Below, piece by piece: positions 1 to 11,506 of a stretch of 64,000 bases of DNA; positions within the stretch are counted from its first letter, which is position 1, and the number at the start of each line of letters is the position of its first letter. Position numbers and translations under genes: made by a program. The DNA comes from Adiantum capillus-veneris. Taxonomy: Eukaryota; Streptophyta; Polypodiopsida; Polypodiales; Pteridaceae. The notes below the pieces were generated by a model. The model ran no database searches, had not been told where the DNA came from, and saw only the letters and a list, made by a program, of their open reading frames with translations. Where the stretch lies: NCBI GenBank assembly GCA_014529385.2, contig CM043962.1, positions 53,775,905-53,839,904 on the forward strand, read 5' to 3'.

Positions 1-29
1 ATTTTAGCATTATAAAGGTGAGTGAGTAG

Positions 30-445
30 AGTTAGTACATTTTTTTAAAGGCAATGGAGTCTTCTTTGCTTTGTTGGAGTCTTTGACATAGTACTAGCTA
101 TAGCTCCTCATTCCATTGTACTCATGATCTCTTAGCTTGTACCTCTAACAAATTTGTTGCATAATATCTCAAGATGTGTCTATCCTTGGAAAATCAAGGG
201 GTGGGCCTTTGATCTTCCTCATATCAAAGCCCACTCCATTGATTTTCAAAGGATTAGACTCATCTTGAGATATTATGCCTACATTGGCTCTAGAAAGGTG
301 CTTGAGGAGGGTTACTACAATTTTTTGGAATAGATGAAGTCTTCTTTACTCTATTGAGGGAGTACTTGATGTAGTACTAGTTATAGCTTCTCATTTGACT
401 ATTTTCGTGCTCTCCCAACTTGTACTTCTTGCAAACTTGTTTCGA
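30..445 (+). repeat. Direct duplication flanking a fold-back
   Basis: A segment of about 130 bp at 30-160 is repeated with divergence at 310-445. Shared landmarks are a block reading GTCTTCTTT, then TAGTACTAG, then ATAGCT, then CTTGTAC. The offset is about 270 bp. Between the two copies lies the inverted repeat at 163-274, so the order is copy, hairpin, copy. No coding content is evident. Confidence 0.6.
163..274. repeat. Long imperfect hairpin (fold-back)
   Basis: The arm at 163-213 is the approximate reverse complement of 223-274, with about 44 of 51 positions matching and a 9-nt loop. The outer 14 bp (ending TCAAGATG) pair perfectly. The length and near-perfect pairing fit either a small fold-back MITE or a microRNA-type precursor on either strand. 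No promoter is visible, so function is unknown. Confidence 0.65.
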
Positions 446-840
446 GGAAATCTTTTCACTTGTTAAATCACAGAAGAATGAGATTATTTCTTCCTTTAAT
501 AGTCGATATTTCCAAGCCATCTCATCCATGGCCATTGTATGAGGGGTATGCTTGCCCTTCTTTAGCAAGATGGTTTTGTCTAGGATTGCATTTTCTAGTT
601 CCAGGACTTCACTTCTAAAATGCACTTAAATAATGTAGGTGCTAGTGTTATTGTGCATGGTGCTTGTTGAATCAGCCCATCAGAACCTTTTCTCCCTTCT
701 TATTTGGTAGCAAGCCTTGAACATATTGTTTCATAATCTTTACCCAGTTCTTCCATAAATCCTCATCACATAGAATCTTGTGCCAATTGGTTTTGATAAA
801 ATCCCTTGTGAAGTATGCTCTCTGTGTCTCAAAAAAAGGC
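377..840 (-). pseudogene. Decayed ORF of unknown family
   Basis: On the minus strand, a readable stretch from about 840 to 665 includes DFIKTNWHKIL and EDLWKNWVKIMK and ends at a stop. A second stretch at 625-377 (82 codons) includes MAMDEMAWKYRLLKEE. Both are rich in Lys, Trp and Glu and look like parts of one broken protein. I cannot assign a family; a retrotransposon gag or a captured host fragment are both possible. Neither fragment has a recognisable catalytic or metal-binding motif. Confidence 0.25.
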
Positions 841-924
841 CTACAAAGTTAGAAATTCCAACATTCATTATTATGGCAAGGCATGACAAGATTGATCTTA
901 ATTTTCTTTAAATACACTAACTTG

Positions 925-3900
925 TGAAGATAAGGCTCAAACTTAAGTTCAAGCCTCGCTTGTTAGGTTAGATTGTTTGTTTATATTCTCACATACATCA
1001 ATGAAAATTTTAAAATAAATGGGCATATGTAAGTGAAGCTCAAACAATGTATTTTGCATTCGTATCATAGGTATCCACAAATCACCTCACTCGTTCTTTT
1101 GTTAATCCAAAGGTCTTATTAACGTTTATTGTTGGGGTAGTATTTTTTGGCTTGAGTGACATTCCAAGAGCATCTAGCATGAAGACTCCGGCTTCTTACT
1201 GTGATGTAATTTTTGGTACATTGGAAGCCTCCATTCCTAAAATAACAAAAAACCAACAATTTAAAAACTTAAAGATGGAGCACAGGCTTTAAGCTAAACA
1301 ATACACTGGCATGTGCACGCAAGTCTCAAACTTATGTTTGATCCAAAAGGTGTTGTTCTATACAATTTCTAGCCACAAGGATTTCATGAGGGTAGCCTTG
1401 CAAGTTAGTGCTCACTAGCATATTTAGGTGAGGCTCAAACTTACGGTTGACCCTAAAATTGAAGCTCTATGCCCTTGGTAGACAAAAGGATATCATGAGG
1501 CTACTCATGCATGTTAGTGCTACACTAGCATATGGAGAGGAAGCTCAAACTTAAGTTCAAGCTTAAAAGTGATGTTCTACGCCCTTGGTAGTCACAAGAA
1601 TGTCATGAGGCTAGCCTTTAGTTCTACTTCTGCACTCGCATATGCAATTAAGGCTCGCACTTAAGTACAAGCCTAAAGGTGTTATTTTCTACTCTTGCTA
1701 GCCACAAGGATGTCATGAGGCAAGCCTTTCTTTTTAGTGCCACACTAGCATATGTAGAAGAAGCTAAAACTTAAGTTTGATCCTGATGGTGTTTTTCTAT
1801 GCCCTTGGTAGCCACAAGGATATCATACAATTAGCTTGTATGATAGTACTACACTAGCATATACAGACAAGCCTTTATGCCCTTGGTAGCCACAAGGATT
1901 TCATGAGGTTAGCCTTGCATGATAGTGCTACATCGGCATATGCAAATGATCCTCTTTTTCCTCAATAGCCACAAGGATGTCATGAGGCTATCCTTTCACA
2001 CTAATGCTTCACTAGCATAGGCAATGGATTCTCAAAGCAATCAATCTATGCCCTTTGTAACCACAAGGATTTCATGAGACTAGCCTTGCATATAAATGAG
2101 GCTCGAGCTTAAGTTTGATTTGCTTTCCCTTGGTAGACACAAGGATATCATGAGGATCCTCTTAGCTGCTAACCATACAGTACCATATGAAATTGAAGAT
2201 TGAACTTAAGTTTGAAGTATTGTTCTATGCCCTTGGTAGCAACAAGGATGTCATGAGGATAGCCTTGTATGATAGTGGTATTCTAGCATATCAAGTGAGA
2301 TTGAAACCTAAGTTTGAGACTTTTTCCCTTGGTAGACACAATGATATGATGAGACTAGCCTTGAAACCTAGTGCTACACTCGCATATGCAGTTGAGGCTT
2401 GAACTTAAGTTTGAACCTAAAGGTGTTACTCTATGTCCTCGGTAGCCACAAGGATTTCATGAGTCTAGTGTTGCCTCTTAGTGCTACACTAGCAAATGTT
2501 GATGAGGCTCAAATTTATGTTTGAGCCTAAAGGTTTTGTTCTATGATCTTGGTAGCAACAAGTGCTACACTAGTATGTATGGTACGTAAGGCTCAAACTT
2601 AAGTTTGAGCCTCTTGGCAGCCACAAGGATCTAACGAGGCTCGTCTTGCATGGTCGTGCTACACTAGCATATGTTGTTGAGGCTAGAACTTAAATTCAAG
2701 CCTAAACCTTGAAGGTGTTATTCTATTCCCTTGGTAGCTACAACATTTTCATGAGGCAAGCCGTGCACCCTATTGCTACACTAGCATATGCAAGCAAGGC
2801 TTGAACTTAAGTTTGAGCCTAAAGGTGTTGCTCTATGCCCTTGGTAGTTGTCTCAAAGATGTCATGAGACTAGCATTGCACCCGTGTGCTACACTAGCAT
2901 ATGCAATGGAGGCTCAAAATTAGGTTCAAACCTAAAGGTTTTAATCTATGCCCTTTGTTGCCACAAGGATGTCATAAAGCTAGCCATGAAAATGTCATGA
3001 ATCTACTCTTGCATGTTAGTGCTACACTCATGTATACAAGAAAGGCTTGAACTTTTAAGTTTGAACCTCTCTTCTTTGGTAGCCACAAGGCTTTCATGAG
3101 GCCCATCGTATGCACTTGAGGTTTGAACTCAAGTTCAAGCTTAAAGGTGTTGTTCTATGCCCTTGGTAGTCACAATGATGTCATGATGCTAGCCTTGCAG
3201 GATAGCGTTGTACTAGCATATGAAGGTGACATGTGAACCTCTTGCTCTCCTTGGTAGCTGCAAAGATATCATGAGTTTATCCTTGCAGCTTACTAATAGA
3301 CTAGCCCATGTAATTGATTCTCAACCTTGAGCTCAAGCCTAAAAGTGCTATTCTATGTCATGAGGCTACTCTTGCACCCTAGTGCTACACTAGCATATGC
3401 CTGCCAGGCTCAAACTTAGGTTCAAGCCTAAAGGTGTTGTTCTATGCCCTTGGTCGCCACAAGAATTTCATGAGGCTCTCCTTGGCATTGTAGGGATACA
3501 CTAGCATATGTGGGCATGCTAGTGATACATTAGCATATGTCCTAAGGCTTTCCTTGCATGGTAGTGATACACTAGCATATGTAGGGTAGGATCAAACTTA
3601 AGTTTGAGCCTCTTTCCATTGGTAGCCACAAGGATGTCATGATGCTAGCCTTGCGTGATAGTACTACACCAGCATATGTAGGCAAGGCTTGTAATTGATT
3701 TCGAGCCTCTTACCACTTGTCACCACATGCAAGGATTTCATGAGGCTAGCCTTACATGGTAGTTCTACATTAGCATATGCAAATAGGGATCCATTTGAGC
3801 ATGAAGGTTTTATTTTACATGCCCTCTATAGCCATAAGGATTTCATGAGGTTAGCCTTGCACACTAGTGCTACACAGGCATATGCAGATAGGGTTTGAAC

Positions 3901-5560
3901 TTAAGGTTGAGCCTAAAGGTGTGGCTCTATGCCCTTGGTAGTAGCCTCAACGATGTCATGAGGATAGCCTTGCATGTTAGTGGACCACTAGCATAGGAAG
4001 GAGAGGCTCAAACCTAAGTTTGATCCTCTTGCCATTGGTAGCCACGAGGATACCATGACACTAGCCTTGCATCCTAGTGCTACATTAGCATACGTAGTTG
4101 AGGCTCGAACTTAAGTTTGAGCCTAAAGGTATTATTCTATGCCCTTGGTAGCCACATGGATGTCATCAGGCTAGCCTTTCACCATAGTGCTACACTAGCA
4201 TAGGTCGACGAGGCTCAAACTTAAGTTCGAGCCCAAATGTGTTGTTCTATGATCCTAGTAACAACAAGGATATCAAGAGGCTCACCTTGCATGGTAGTGC
4301 TACACTAGCATATGTAGGCAATGCTCAAACTGAAGTCAAGCCTCTTACCATTGGTAGTGACAAGTATTTCATGAGGCTAATCTTGCATGATAGTGCTACA
4401 CTAGCATATGCAATTGAAGTTTGAACTTAAGTTTGAGCCTAAAGGTGTTATTCTATATCGTTGGTAGCCACAAGGATGTCATGAGGCTAGCCTTGCACTC
4501 TAGTGCTTTCTAGCATATGCATGCGAGGCTTAGACGTAAGTTTTAGCCTAAAGCGGTTGCTCTATGCCCTTGGTATTAGCCTCAACAATGTCATGAGGCT
4601 AACATTGCACCCTAGTGCTACATTAGCATATCCAATGTATGCTCAAACTTAAGCTCAAGCCTAAATGTGCTAATATGTGCCCTTGGTAGCTAGGAGGATG
4701 TTATGAATCTAGCCAAGAGGATATCATGAATCTAGTCTTGCATGTTAGTGCTACACTAGCATACGCATGTGAGGCTCAAACTTAAGTTCAAGCCTCTTGC
4801 CTTTGGTAGTCACAAGGATCTCATGAGCACCATCCTAAATGCTAGCCATACACTAGCATATGCTCTTAAGGGGTGAACTTAAGATCTAACTTAAAGGTGT
4901 TGTTCTATGTCCTTGGTAGCCCATGGGGATTTCATGAGACTAGCCTTGTAGAATAGTGTTGTACTAGCATCTGCAGGGGACATTTGAGCTTCTTGCCCTC
5001 CTTGGCACCCTCAAAGATATCATGAGGTCATCCTTGCACCCTACTAATACACAAGCATATGCAGTTTAGGCTCGAACTTGAGTTCAAGCCTAAAGGTGTT
5101 ATATAATGCCTTTGGTAGGATGTCATGAGGCTAGCCTTGCAACCTACTAATACACAATCATATGTAGTTTAGGATTGAACTTGAGTGCGAGCCTAAAGGT
5201 GTCATTCTATGCCTTTGGTATCCACAAGGATGTCATGAGGCTAGCCTTGCACCCTAGTGTTACACTACCATATGCCCATGAGGCTCAAGCTTAATGGTGT
5301 TGTTCTATGTCCTTGGTAGCCACAAGGATGTCATGAAGATGGAATTGCATGGTACTGCTACACTAGCATTAGTAGGCAAGGCTCAAACTTAAGTTCGAGC
5401 CTTTTGCCATTGGTCCCCACACGGTAGCCTTGCATGGTTAGTGCTACACGACTATATGTAGTCGAGGGTCAAACTTAAGTTCGAGCCTGACGATGTTATT
5501 TTATATCATTGGTAGGCACAAATATGTCATGAGGTTAAGTCAAACTTTTGCTAGCTGTAA
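925..5560. repeat. Satellite A: about 110-bp tandem repeat with CTTAAG palindrome
   Basis: From about 1290 to 5560 the sequence is a diverged tandem array. A typical unit has, in order, a palindromic block around AAACTTAAGTTT, then CCTAAAGGTGTT, CTATGCCCTTGGTAG, CCACAAGGAT, TCATGAGGCTAGCCTTGCA, and GTGCTACACTAGCATATG. The last motif recurs at about 1415, 1525, 1635, 1745 and 1854, giving a 110-bp period; shorter units of about 80 bp lack the palindrome. One isolated palindrome lies near 927. The best palindrome, 2589-2612, is perfect over 24 bp. Roughly 35-40 units are present. Short ORFs inside the array (for example 2187-2402 and 3695-3898) repeat the same peptide because they are translations of the satellite. 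Confidence 0.9.
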
Positions 5561-5595
5561 GGAGTTCAAGATAGTAACTTAAGGTGAGAAGATGT

Positions 5596-5691
5596 ATGTT
5601 GGGAGAAGAGGGGGAGATCAATCGCTTAAGCTATTCAACACATGCTCCAAAACATCACCATCAACCTGTCCACCTCTTCTTCCAATTTCCA

Positions 5692-5728
<37 letters not shown>

Positions 5729-6267
5729 AACAAAGAATTGACATAGACATGCTTGTAAGAGAGTGTAAGAGGATGTGTAAGAGATGGAGACTAGATTAGA
5801 GAGTACACAGCAAATAGCCATAACATAAGAGAGTAAAGAAGAGAATCTGCAAGAGAAAGGCCTAAATCTAGCCCCAAACTCCACAGCACCTCTCTTGTGG
5901 AGTTGGTACTTAATATATTATTTTTGAGTTTAAGGTGCCAAAAATTGAGGCCCCTCTTTTTACAACCACTTCACTTTTGTAAATGAGTAAAGCTCATTAG
6001 TTCTTGCATGACCCATAAGGGGAGTTCCCACTACAACTATTTATAGAGCCATAGTGGCTTTTTGAAATGATATTCTAAAATACTGTGAAAATCTAAAATG
6101 TCCAAGAGTAATTGACGGCATCTCTTCATCAAGGCTCCCCGCATTCCACTCTACAAAATCATCATCAACTCAATTAGAAATAAATAGAGAGCACATAATT
6201 AACCATTACGCCAGCTATCCCAATTGTAGTTGACCACTACAACAGGAGGGTGCCCAATCTCGTAACA
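5596..6267 (-). mobile_element. Probable 3' LTR of truncated gypsy element
   Basis: Reading the minus strand, a purine tract (complement of 6268-6278) is followed directly by TGTTACGAG, the expected start of a 3' LTR. The right boundary at 6267 is therefore well supported. The left boundary at 5596 is a guess, chosen because the plus strand there reads TGTTGGGAG, giving TG...CA ends and a length of 672 bp. The candidate contains an (AC)n tract at 5695-5725. No partner LTR exists because the 5' half of the element is missing. Confidence 0.5.
5695..5725. repeat. (AC)n microsatellite
   Basis: About 15 uninterrupted AC dinucleotides inside the candidate LTR. Confidence 0.95.
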
Positions 6268-6278
6268 TCCCTCCCACC
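6268..6278 (-). other. Polypurine tract of gypsy element
   Basis: The minus strand reads GGTGGGAGGGA immediately before the TGTTAC LTR start. This is the usual primer site for plus-strand DNA synthesis and fixes the element's orientation as minus. Confidence 0.65.
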
Positions 6279-6315
6279 AGGGATAGCAATTGTCCTCAGT
6301 TGCTCAATAGAGAAA

Positions 6316-6624
6316 TCAACTGGTCCGTGAGTGATGAAAACTGTGGAGAAGGTCGGGGAAGTTGCGAAAGCACTTTTCAGGCATCCATATGGCATCCTCT
6401 CTAGGGTGGCCCTTGAAAGTCAAAAGGTAACGGTTATAAACCATGCCAGTGCGTGTAGTGGTGGTCTCATGATCGACTATTTTGTCAGGGATGAGTTGCT
6501 CTTCTTGGTCTACAAGTGAAGATGGGTCTTCATAAATGTGGTGTGTAGGTAGGGGTCCTCTGAACGGGCGTAAAAGACTAATGTGAAAGGCATTGTGAAT
6601 GTGCCAATGTACAGGTAAGTCCAA
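6316..6624 (-). pseudogene. Gypsy integrase C-terminus with chromodomain
   Basis: The 102-residue reading begins with the conserved integrase C-terminal pattern HNAFHISLLRPF and ends in a chromodomain-like block (PDKIVDHETT, then YLLTFKGHPREDAIWMPE, then FPDLLHSF). In chromoviruses this domain directs integration to chromatin marks. It lies just upstream of the polypurine tract, its normal 3'-terminal place. The integrase core at 6724-7584 is in a different frame, so at least one frameshift separates them. Confidence 0.8.
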
Positions 6625-6723
6625 ACGAAAAGAAACATCATTAATGACAACTGAAATTTTAAAAGGTCCATAAAAACGAGGAGCAAGCTTAACAAAGACA
6701 ATAGTATCAACACTTTTGATTCA

Positions 6724-7584
6724 TCATTTTCCAATGCGAAGTAAAACATGATCACCTTCTTTGAATTGGTGTGCCTTGCGGTGCTTGTTAGCATTCTTGG
6801 TGTAAAGTTCTTGTGAGTGTTTAATGGCAGAATGTACACTTGCATAAATATCATGAAAGTCAGTAGTGAAATCATCAGCGGCACGCACAACATTAGAAAG
6901 ACGTGAAGCGGGAGTAGGAAGAGAGTGACCATATACAATTTCAAATGGAGATTTACCCGTGGCAGTGTGAGTGGTGTTGTTGTATGCAAATTGTAGAATA
7001 TGCAGGTAATCATCCCATTTCTTAGGTTGAGAAGAAAAATATGCCTTTAACAAGTCAATAATAGTGCGGTTGGTGACTTTAGTTTGACCATAAGATTCAG
7101 GATGAAATGCAGAAGTGAAGTCAAGTGTAGTGCCAAGATTTTCAAACACAGTAGTCCAAAAAGCACTACAAAATTTTGAATCTCGATAAAAAATGATCAC
7201 TTTAGGCAAACCATGATGTGGGAAAACAGTCTTAAGAAACAAAAGTGCAGCTTGATGTGCTGTGAGTGTTTTCTTACAAGGAATGAAATACGCTTGTTTA
7301 GAAAAACGGTCAATCATAGTCCAAATCATGTCATGTTTGTGAATTGTGAGTGGGAAACCAGTAACAAAATCCGTTGAAATGTGTTCCCAAGGTCTTTTAG
7401 GAATGGGGAGAGGGTGTAAAAGTCCCAATTTCTTACCTGTAGCTGCTTTGATTTTTTGACAAATCAAACAAGTTGAACCATACTGTTTAACATCCATTCT
7501 CATAGTAGGCCAATAGAAATCATGACATAAATTTTGAAATGTTGCAGCAAATCCTCTATGTCCAGCATAGGGTAGTTTGTGCAA
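6724..7584 (-). pseudogene. Gypsy integrase (zinc-binding and core domains), catalytic residues lost
   Basis: The 286-residue ORF starts inside the H2C2 zinc-binding domain (HKLPYAGHRG ... CLICQ), followed by the Ty3-type connector PIPKRPWEHISTDF, which supplies the first catalytic Asp. The second catalytic position, normally SDRD, reads FYRD, so the Asp is now Tyr. The catalytic Glu, normally in GQTE, reads GQTK. The protein should therefore be inactive. The ORF runs on through NNTTHTATGKSPFEIVYG and ends in the C-terminal domain. Sequence upstream (7585-7862) links it to RNase H with stops and shifts. Confidence 0.85.
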
Positions 7585-7862
7585 TTCAATAATTAATGTA
7601 CGAAAAGGTTTAGTTTATCAAGCATATGCAACCATGTCGTTTTGAAGTCATCATCATGTGCATAAGTGTCAGGCATAGTGTCAAATGAAGTTCCCGTAAT
7701 GGTTGATAGATGATTAAGTGAGGGTCTTCTACTCAAAGCATCAGCTACAACATTTTCTTTACCAGGTTGGTATTGAATGTTGGGCTGAAAACTTTGAATA
7801 AAAGCAGCCCACTTAATATGTCTATAATTTATTAAGGGCTGAGAAAGTAAATATTTGATACT

Positions 7863-8105
7863 TCATTGATCAATTTTAATGATCAAATCAGTACCCATTA
7901 CATAGTGTTTCCAAATTTTCAATGCATGTACCACAGCAGTCAACTCTTTATCATAAGTACTGAACTTTGTTTCAAACGGTTTGAATTTACGACTTTCAAA
8001 AGAAATTGGATGGTTATCTTGCATTATAAGGACTGCACCGATACCTTTTCCACTAGCATCAGTGACTACCACAAAGAATGGTCTTTCAAAATCAGACAAT
8101 TGCAA
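7863..8105 (-). pseudogene. Gypsy RNase H fragment
   Basis: The 80-residue reading contains the gypsy RNase H start VTDASGKGIGAVL, then PISFESRKF, then TYDKELTAVVHALKIWKHY, matching the family order. It is open only as far as DLIIKIDQ, where the family normally continues with a second Asp and His. It lies between the RT thumb (8149-8496) and the integrase, the usual gypsy order, but is frame-broken on both sides. Confidence 0.8.
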
Positions 8106-8148
8106 TACAAGTGTTAGTCAATGCATGTTTAAGTGCATTAAATCAGTT

Positions 8149-8492
8149 TTATTGCAAATCAATCCATTCATAAGGCATGTTTTTCTTCAACAGGAGAGTC
8201 AAATAATGTGATTTGTAAGCAAAATTACGAACAAATTTCCTGTAATAGCTACAAAGACCAATAAAAGAACGTAGCTCATGCAAGTTTTTGGGTCTAAGCC
8301 ATGACTGAATGGCTTCAATTTTCTTTGGATCGACATGTATTCCCTTACCCGATACAATGTGTCCCAAATATTTGGAAAAATAAACTCTTTTCAGGATTCA
8401 AATATAAGTGATTTTGTGCAAGCAGATCAAATACACGTGTTAAATTTTGTTTATGCTCTTCTTCAGATTTACTGAATACCAAAATATCATCA

Positions 8493-8496
<4 letters not shown>
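8149..8496 (-). pseudogene. Gypsy reverse transcriptase, C-terminal part, truncated at active site
   Basis: From 8496 the minus strand reads SDDILVFSKS, the motif just after the RT catalytic Asp pair, then EEHKQNLTRVFDLL and YLNPEKS. After a frameshift the 72-residue ORF at 8367-8149 continues with GHIVSGKGIHVDPKKIEAI and LRSFIGLCSYYRKFV. Everything upstream in the element (RT fingers, protease, gag, 5' LTR) is absent: the coding sequence stops at the aromatic position of the catalytic motif, where the (CT)n tract begins. Confidence 0.8.

Positions 8497-8562
<66 letters not shown>
8497..8562. repeat. (CT)33 microsatellite at transposon break
   Basis: An uninterrupted 66-bp CT run. Its left edge is exactly where the RT sequence stops; its right edge leads into satellite B. 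Confidence 0.95.
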
Positions 8563-8563
<1 letters not shown>

Positions 8564-8569
8564 GAAACT

Positions 8570-10170
8570 AGAACTGAAGTTAGAGCTCCATGCCTTTATC
8601 AACCTAGCAGCTCAAACTTAAGTTCGAGTTCCATGTCAATATCTACCTAGGAGCTCGAACCTATGTTTGAGTTCGAGGCCTTTATCTACCTAATCTACCT
8701 AGCATTTCAAACTTAAGTTTGAGCTCCATGTCTATATCTATCTATCAGCTCAGTTTAGCTCCATGCCTCAATCTAGCTTGAAGCCCAAGCTCCATGCCTT
8801 TTCCTCCTAGCAACTTGAGCTCCATCCCCATATCTACGTAGAAATTTGAGCTCCATCTCAGATATTTTGAATAAATGAATGACTTTTATTAGTAGATTTT
8901 GACATTCGACTATATAGCTTAGTAGTTCATTCAAAGCCATTTCAATTTAAGGTAGATTAAGGAGGCATGCAACTCGACTGAGCTGGTAGGTAGATTGAGT
9001 CATGGAGAAAAAACTTAAGTTCGAGCTGCTAGGTAGATAAACGCCTATAGCTCAAACGTAATTTTGAGCTCTGAGGTAGATATTGACATGTAGCTTGATC
9101 TTAACTTTGAGCTCCATTTCTATATCTACCTAGCAGCTCAATTGAGCTCCTTGCCTCAATCTACCTTCAAACCCAAGCTCCATGTCTTTTCCACCTAGCA
9201 ACTTAATCTCCATCCCTGTATCTACCTAAAAAATTGAGCTCTGTGTCAAATATTTTGAAATAAATTAATAAATTTTATTAGTAAATTTTGACATTAGTGA
9301 GTTTGACATTAGATAGCTTAAGGGTCATTCAAAGTCATTGCAATTTTAAGAGGAGTCATGGAGCTCGGCTAAGCTGCTAGGTAGATTGAGTCATGGAGCT
9401 CAAACTTAAGTTCGAGTTGTTAGGTAGAGAAAGGCCTAGAGCTCAAACATAAGTTGCTAGGTAGATTAAGGCCTAGGTTTGAACTTAAGTTTGAGCTCCA
9501 TGCCTATATCTACCTAGCAGCTCAGCAAACCTCCACGCCTCAATCCACCATGAAGCCCAAGTTCTATGGCTTTTCCTCCTAGCAGCTTGAGCTCCATCCC
9601 GACATCTACCTAGAAATTTGAACCACATGTCAAATATTTTGAAATAAATGGATGACTTGTCTTAGTAGGTTTTGACATTAGTTAGTTTGAAGTTAGATAT
9701 CTTAGTAGGTCATTCAAATCCATTGCAAATTAAGGTATATTGAGGAGGCATGGAGCTCGATTGAGCTGCTATAGGTAGATTGAGTCATGGAGGTCAAACT
9801 TAAGCTCGAGCTATTAAGTAGATAAAGACTTGAAGCTCAAACCTAAGTTTGAACTCTATGGTAGATATTGACATGGAGTCAAACCTAGCAGCTAAGAGCT
9901 CCATGCCTTTTTCTCCTAGCATCTTGAGCTCCATCCCTATATCTACCTAGAAATTTGAGCTACATGTCAAATATTTTGAAAAAAAAATTATGATTTTTAT
10001 TACTAGATTCTAACATTAGGTAGTTTGAAATTAGATAGCTTAGTGGGTCATTCAAAACCATTTTGACATCTTGAGCTCCATCCCCATATCTACCTAGAAA
10101 AGGCCAAGATCGTGACATTAGGTAGTTTGAAATTAGATAGCTTAGTGGGTCATTCAAAGCCATTGCAATT
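8570..10170. repeat. Satellite B: about 385-bp higher-order repeat with inverted halves
   Basis: The landmark ATATTTTGAAA recurs near 8862, 9250, 9633 and 9969, giving periods of about 389, 383 and 336 bp, so roughly four units. Each unit holds blocks reading ATCTACCTAGCAGCTC and, elsewhere, the opposite strand of the same block (GAGCTGCTAGGTAGAT), making every unit partly self-complementary. The shared core is the CTCAAACTTAAG palindrome, also the hallmark of satellite A. No coding signal is present. Confidence 0.85.
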
Positions 10171-11500
10171 TAAGTTATGTATAATTAGTGATGGCACATC
10201 TTTTATATAGTACAAAGTTCATTGTAAAAATATTGATTGGTTACCCAAAAGTTGTATAGAGTTATAAAAATGAAATCACCTAAGGAAACCCAAGATTCAT
10301 GAAGGAGTTTCAAAAGTATTATCACCCTTTGACTATGTTAAACACAATGAGAAATTTGTGGAGGGATTAAAGAAGTGTGTTAGTTGGTGGAAAGATTCCT
10401 AGTAGCAAGAGGAAGGAGACAAAAGTGAGTATGTTAGGTGGTCTTGTAGGTGATTCAACCCGGTACTCATGTACTGGGAGAATCTTATGCAAGCTATGCA
10501 AACATCCGATGCAAGAGAATACACTTTCTTTGATGAATTGCTAAAGAAGTAAGTATATGTAAACAAGCTCATTCTTTTAACCTTCCATTGAAAGATAATC
10601 AAGATGAAGGCCTTAATGTAATTGAGGGCCACTGTCATGGTCCAATGCACAAAACACCTATTGAGGAGCTCAACCCCACTCTTGATGTGGCAAAGGGAGA
10701 CTGTGTAACCTTGTGATGAACATTATCAAACTTGGTTAGGAGTGACAACAATAGATTTTTATTAGAACAACGAGTCAAAAACTACCTACAAGTCAAGGTA
10801 TAATACTAGGTACCAATTTCAAAGAACAAAAATGAAAGTGATCTGAAGGTTTACAAGGATTCTTTGGAACAAGTACTGATGAGAGAAAATAAATGATCCT
10901 CATTGCGGGGAAGAAAGTGAGTGCATCACTAGGGGCATTGAAGACCAATGGTCAACGAATCATCCTTGAAAAAATTAAGATGCCAAAGGCAATAATCCTC
11001 ATTAAGACCAAAATATAGTCAGATGGAACTTGATGAGCTGAGGCACCAAATTTAAACGCAAATGAGGAGGAATGGTTGCTTAGCATTGACATTGTAGTTT
11101 TGTAATCTTCTGACAATGTTTCAAGTTAGTAGACTCATAGTTAGACTCATTATCAACATTATAATCTTCGAGAAATATCATCAATATAAATGGTATACTT
11201 TTCAAGTTAATCATCCAAGCTTCTCTTGCAATGTACATTTCAATTGTTTTGGCAATGAAGCATGTGTGGTTGGAAAACTGTATTTTGGGTGTGTGTATAT
11301 TTATAAACTATCGTGTGTAGACACACCCTAGTGTATAGTATGGTTGTTGACAACACACAGTATTAGATCTTGTATAGAGTCATTAGCATTCACTAAACAT
11401 TATACCATAGATATCTTATGTGCAACAACCTAGCACAAGGAAATCTCACCTCAAGTCCATGTGACACAAAGAATTGTCCCAAATTTGTGCATTTTTGCCT
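10171..11500. other. Stretch without recognisable genes
   Basis: AT-rich sequence with short ORFs only (10399-10650 minus; 11116-11331 plus) that show no family motif. A palindromic stretch reading ATCTTGTATAGAGTC-like AT-rich text near 11330-11410 has no clear role. I see no RNA gene or transposon boundary here; it may be old transposon debris. Confidence 0.4.
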
Positions 11501-11506
11501 ATTTTC

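Noticed and set aside
2187-4424. Three short ORFs encoding repeats of a KDxMRLAL...TLAYA peptide, as if a tandem-repeat peptide gene.
   Set aside because: The peptide is a direct translation of the conserved satellite A unit; frames are interrupted in nearly every unit and codon-position bias toward silent change is not apparent.
1290-5560. A CRISPR-like array.
   Set aside because: Units are diverged tandem copies without unique spacers of constant length, and the context is plant nuclear DNA.
5584-5884. ORFs spanning the (AC)n tract on both strands.
   Set aside because: They owe their length to the dinucleotide repeat and show no family motif.
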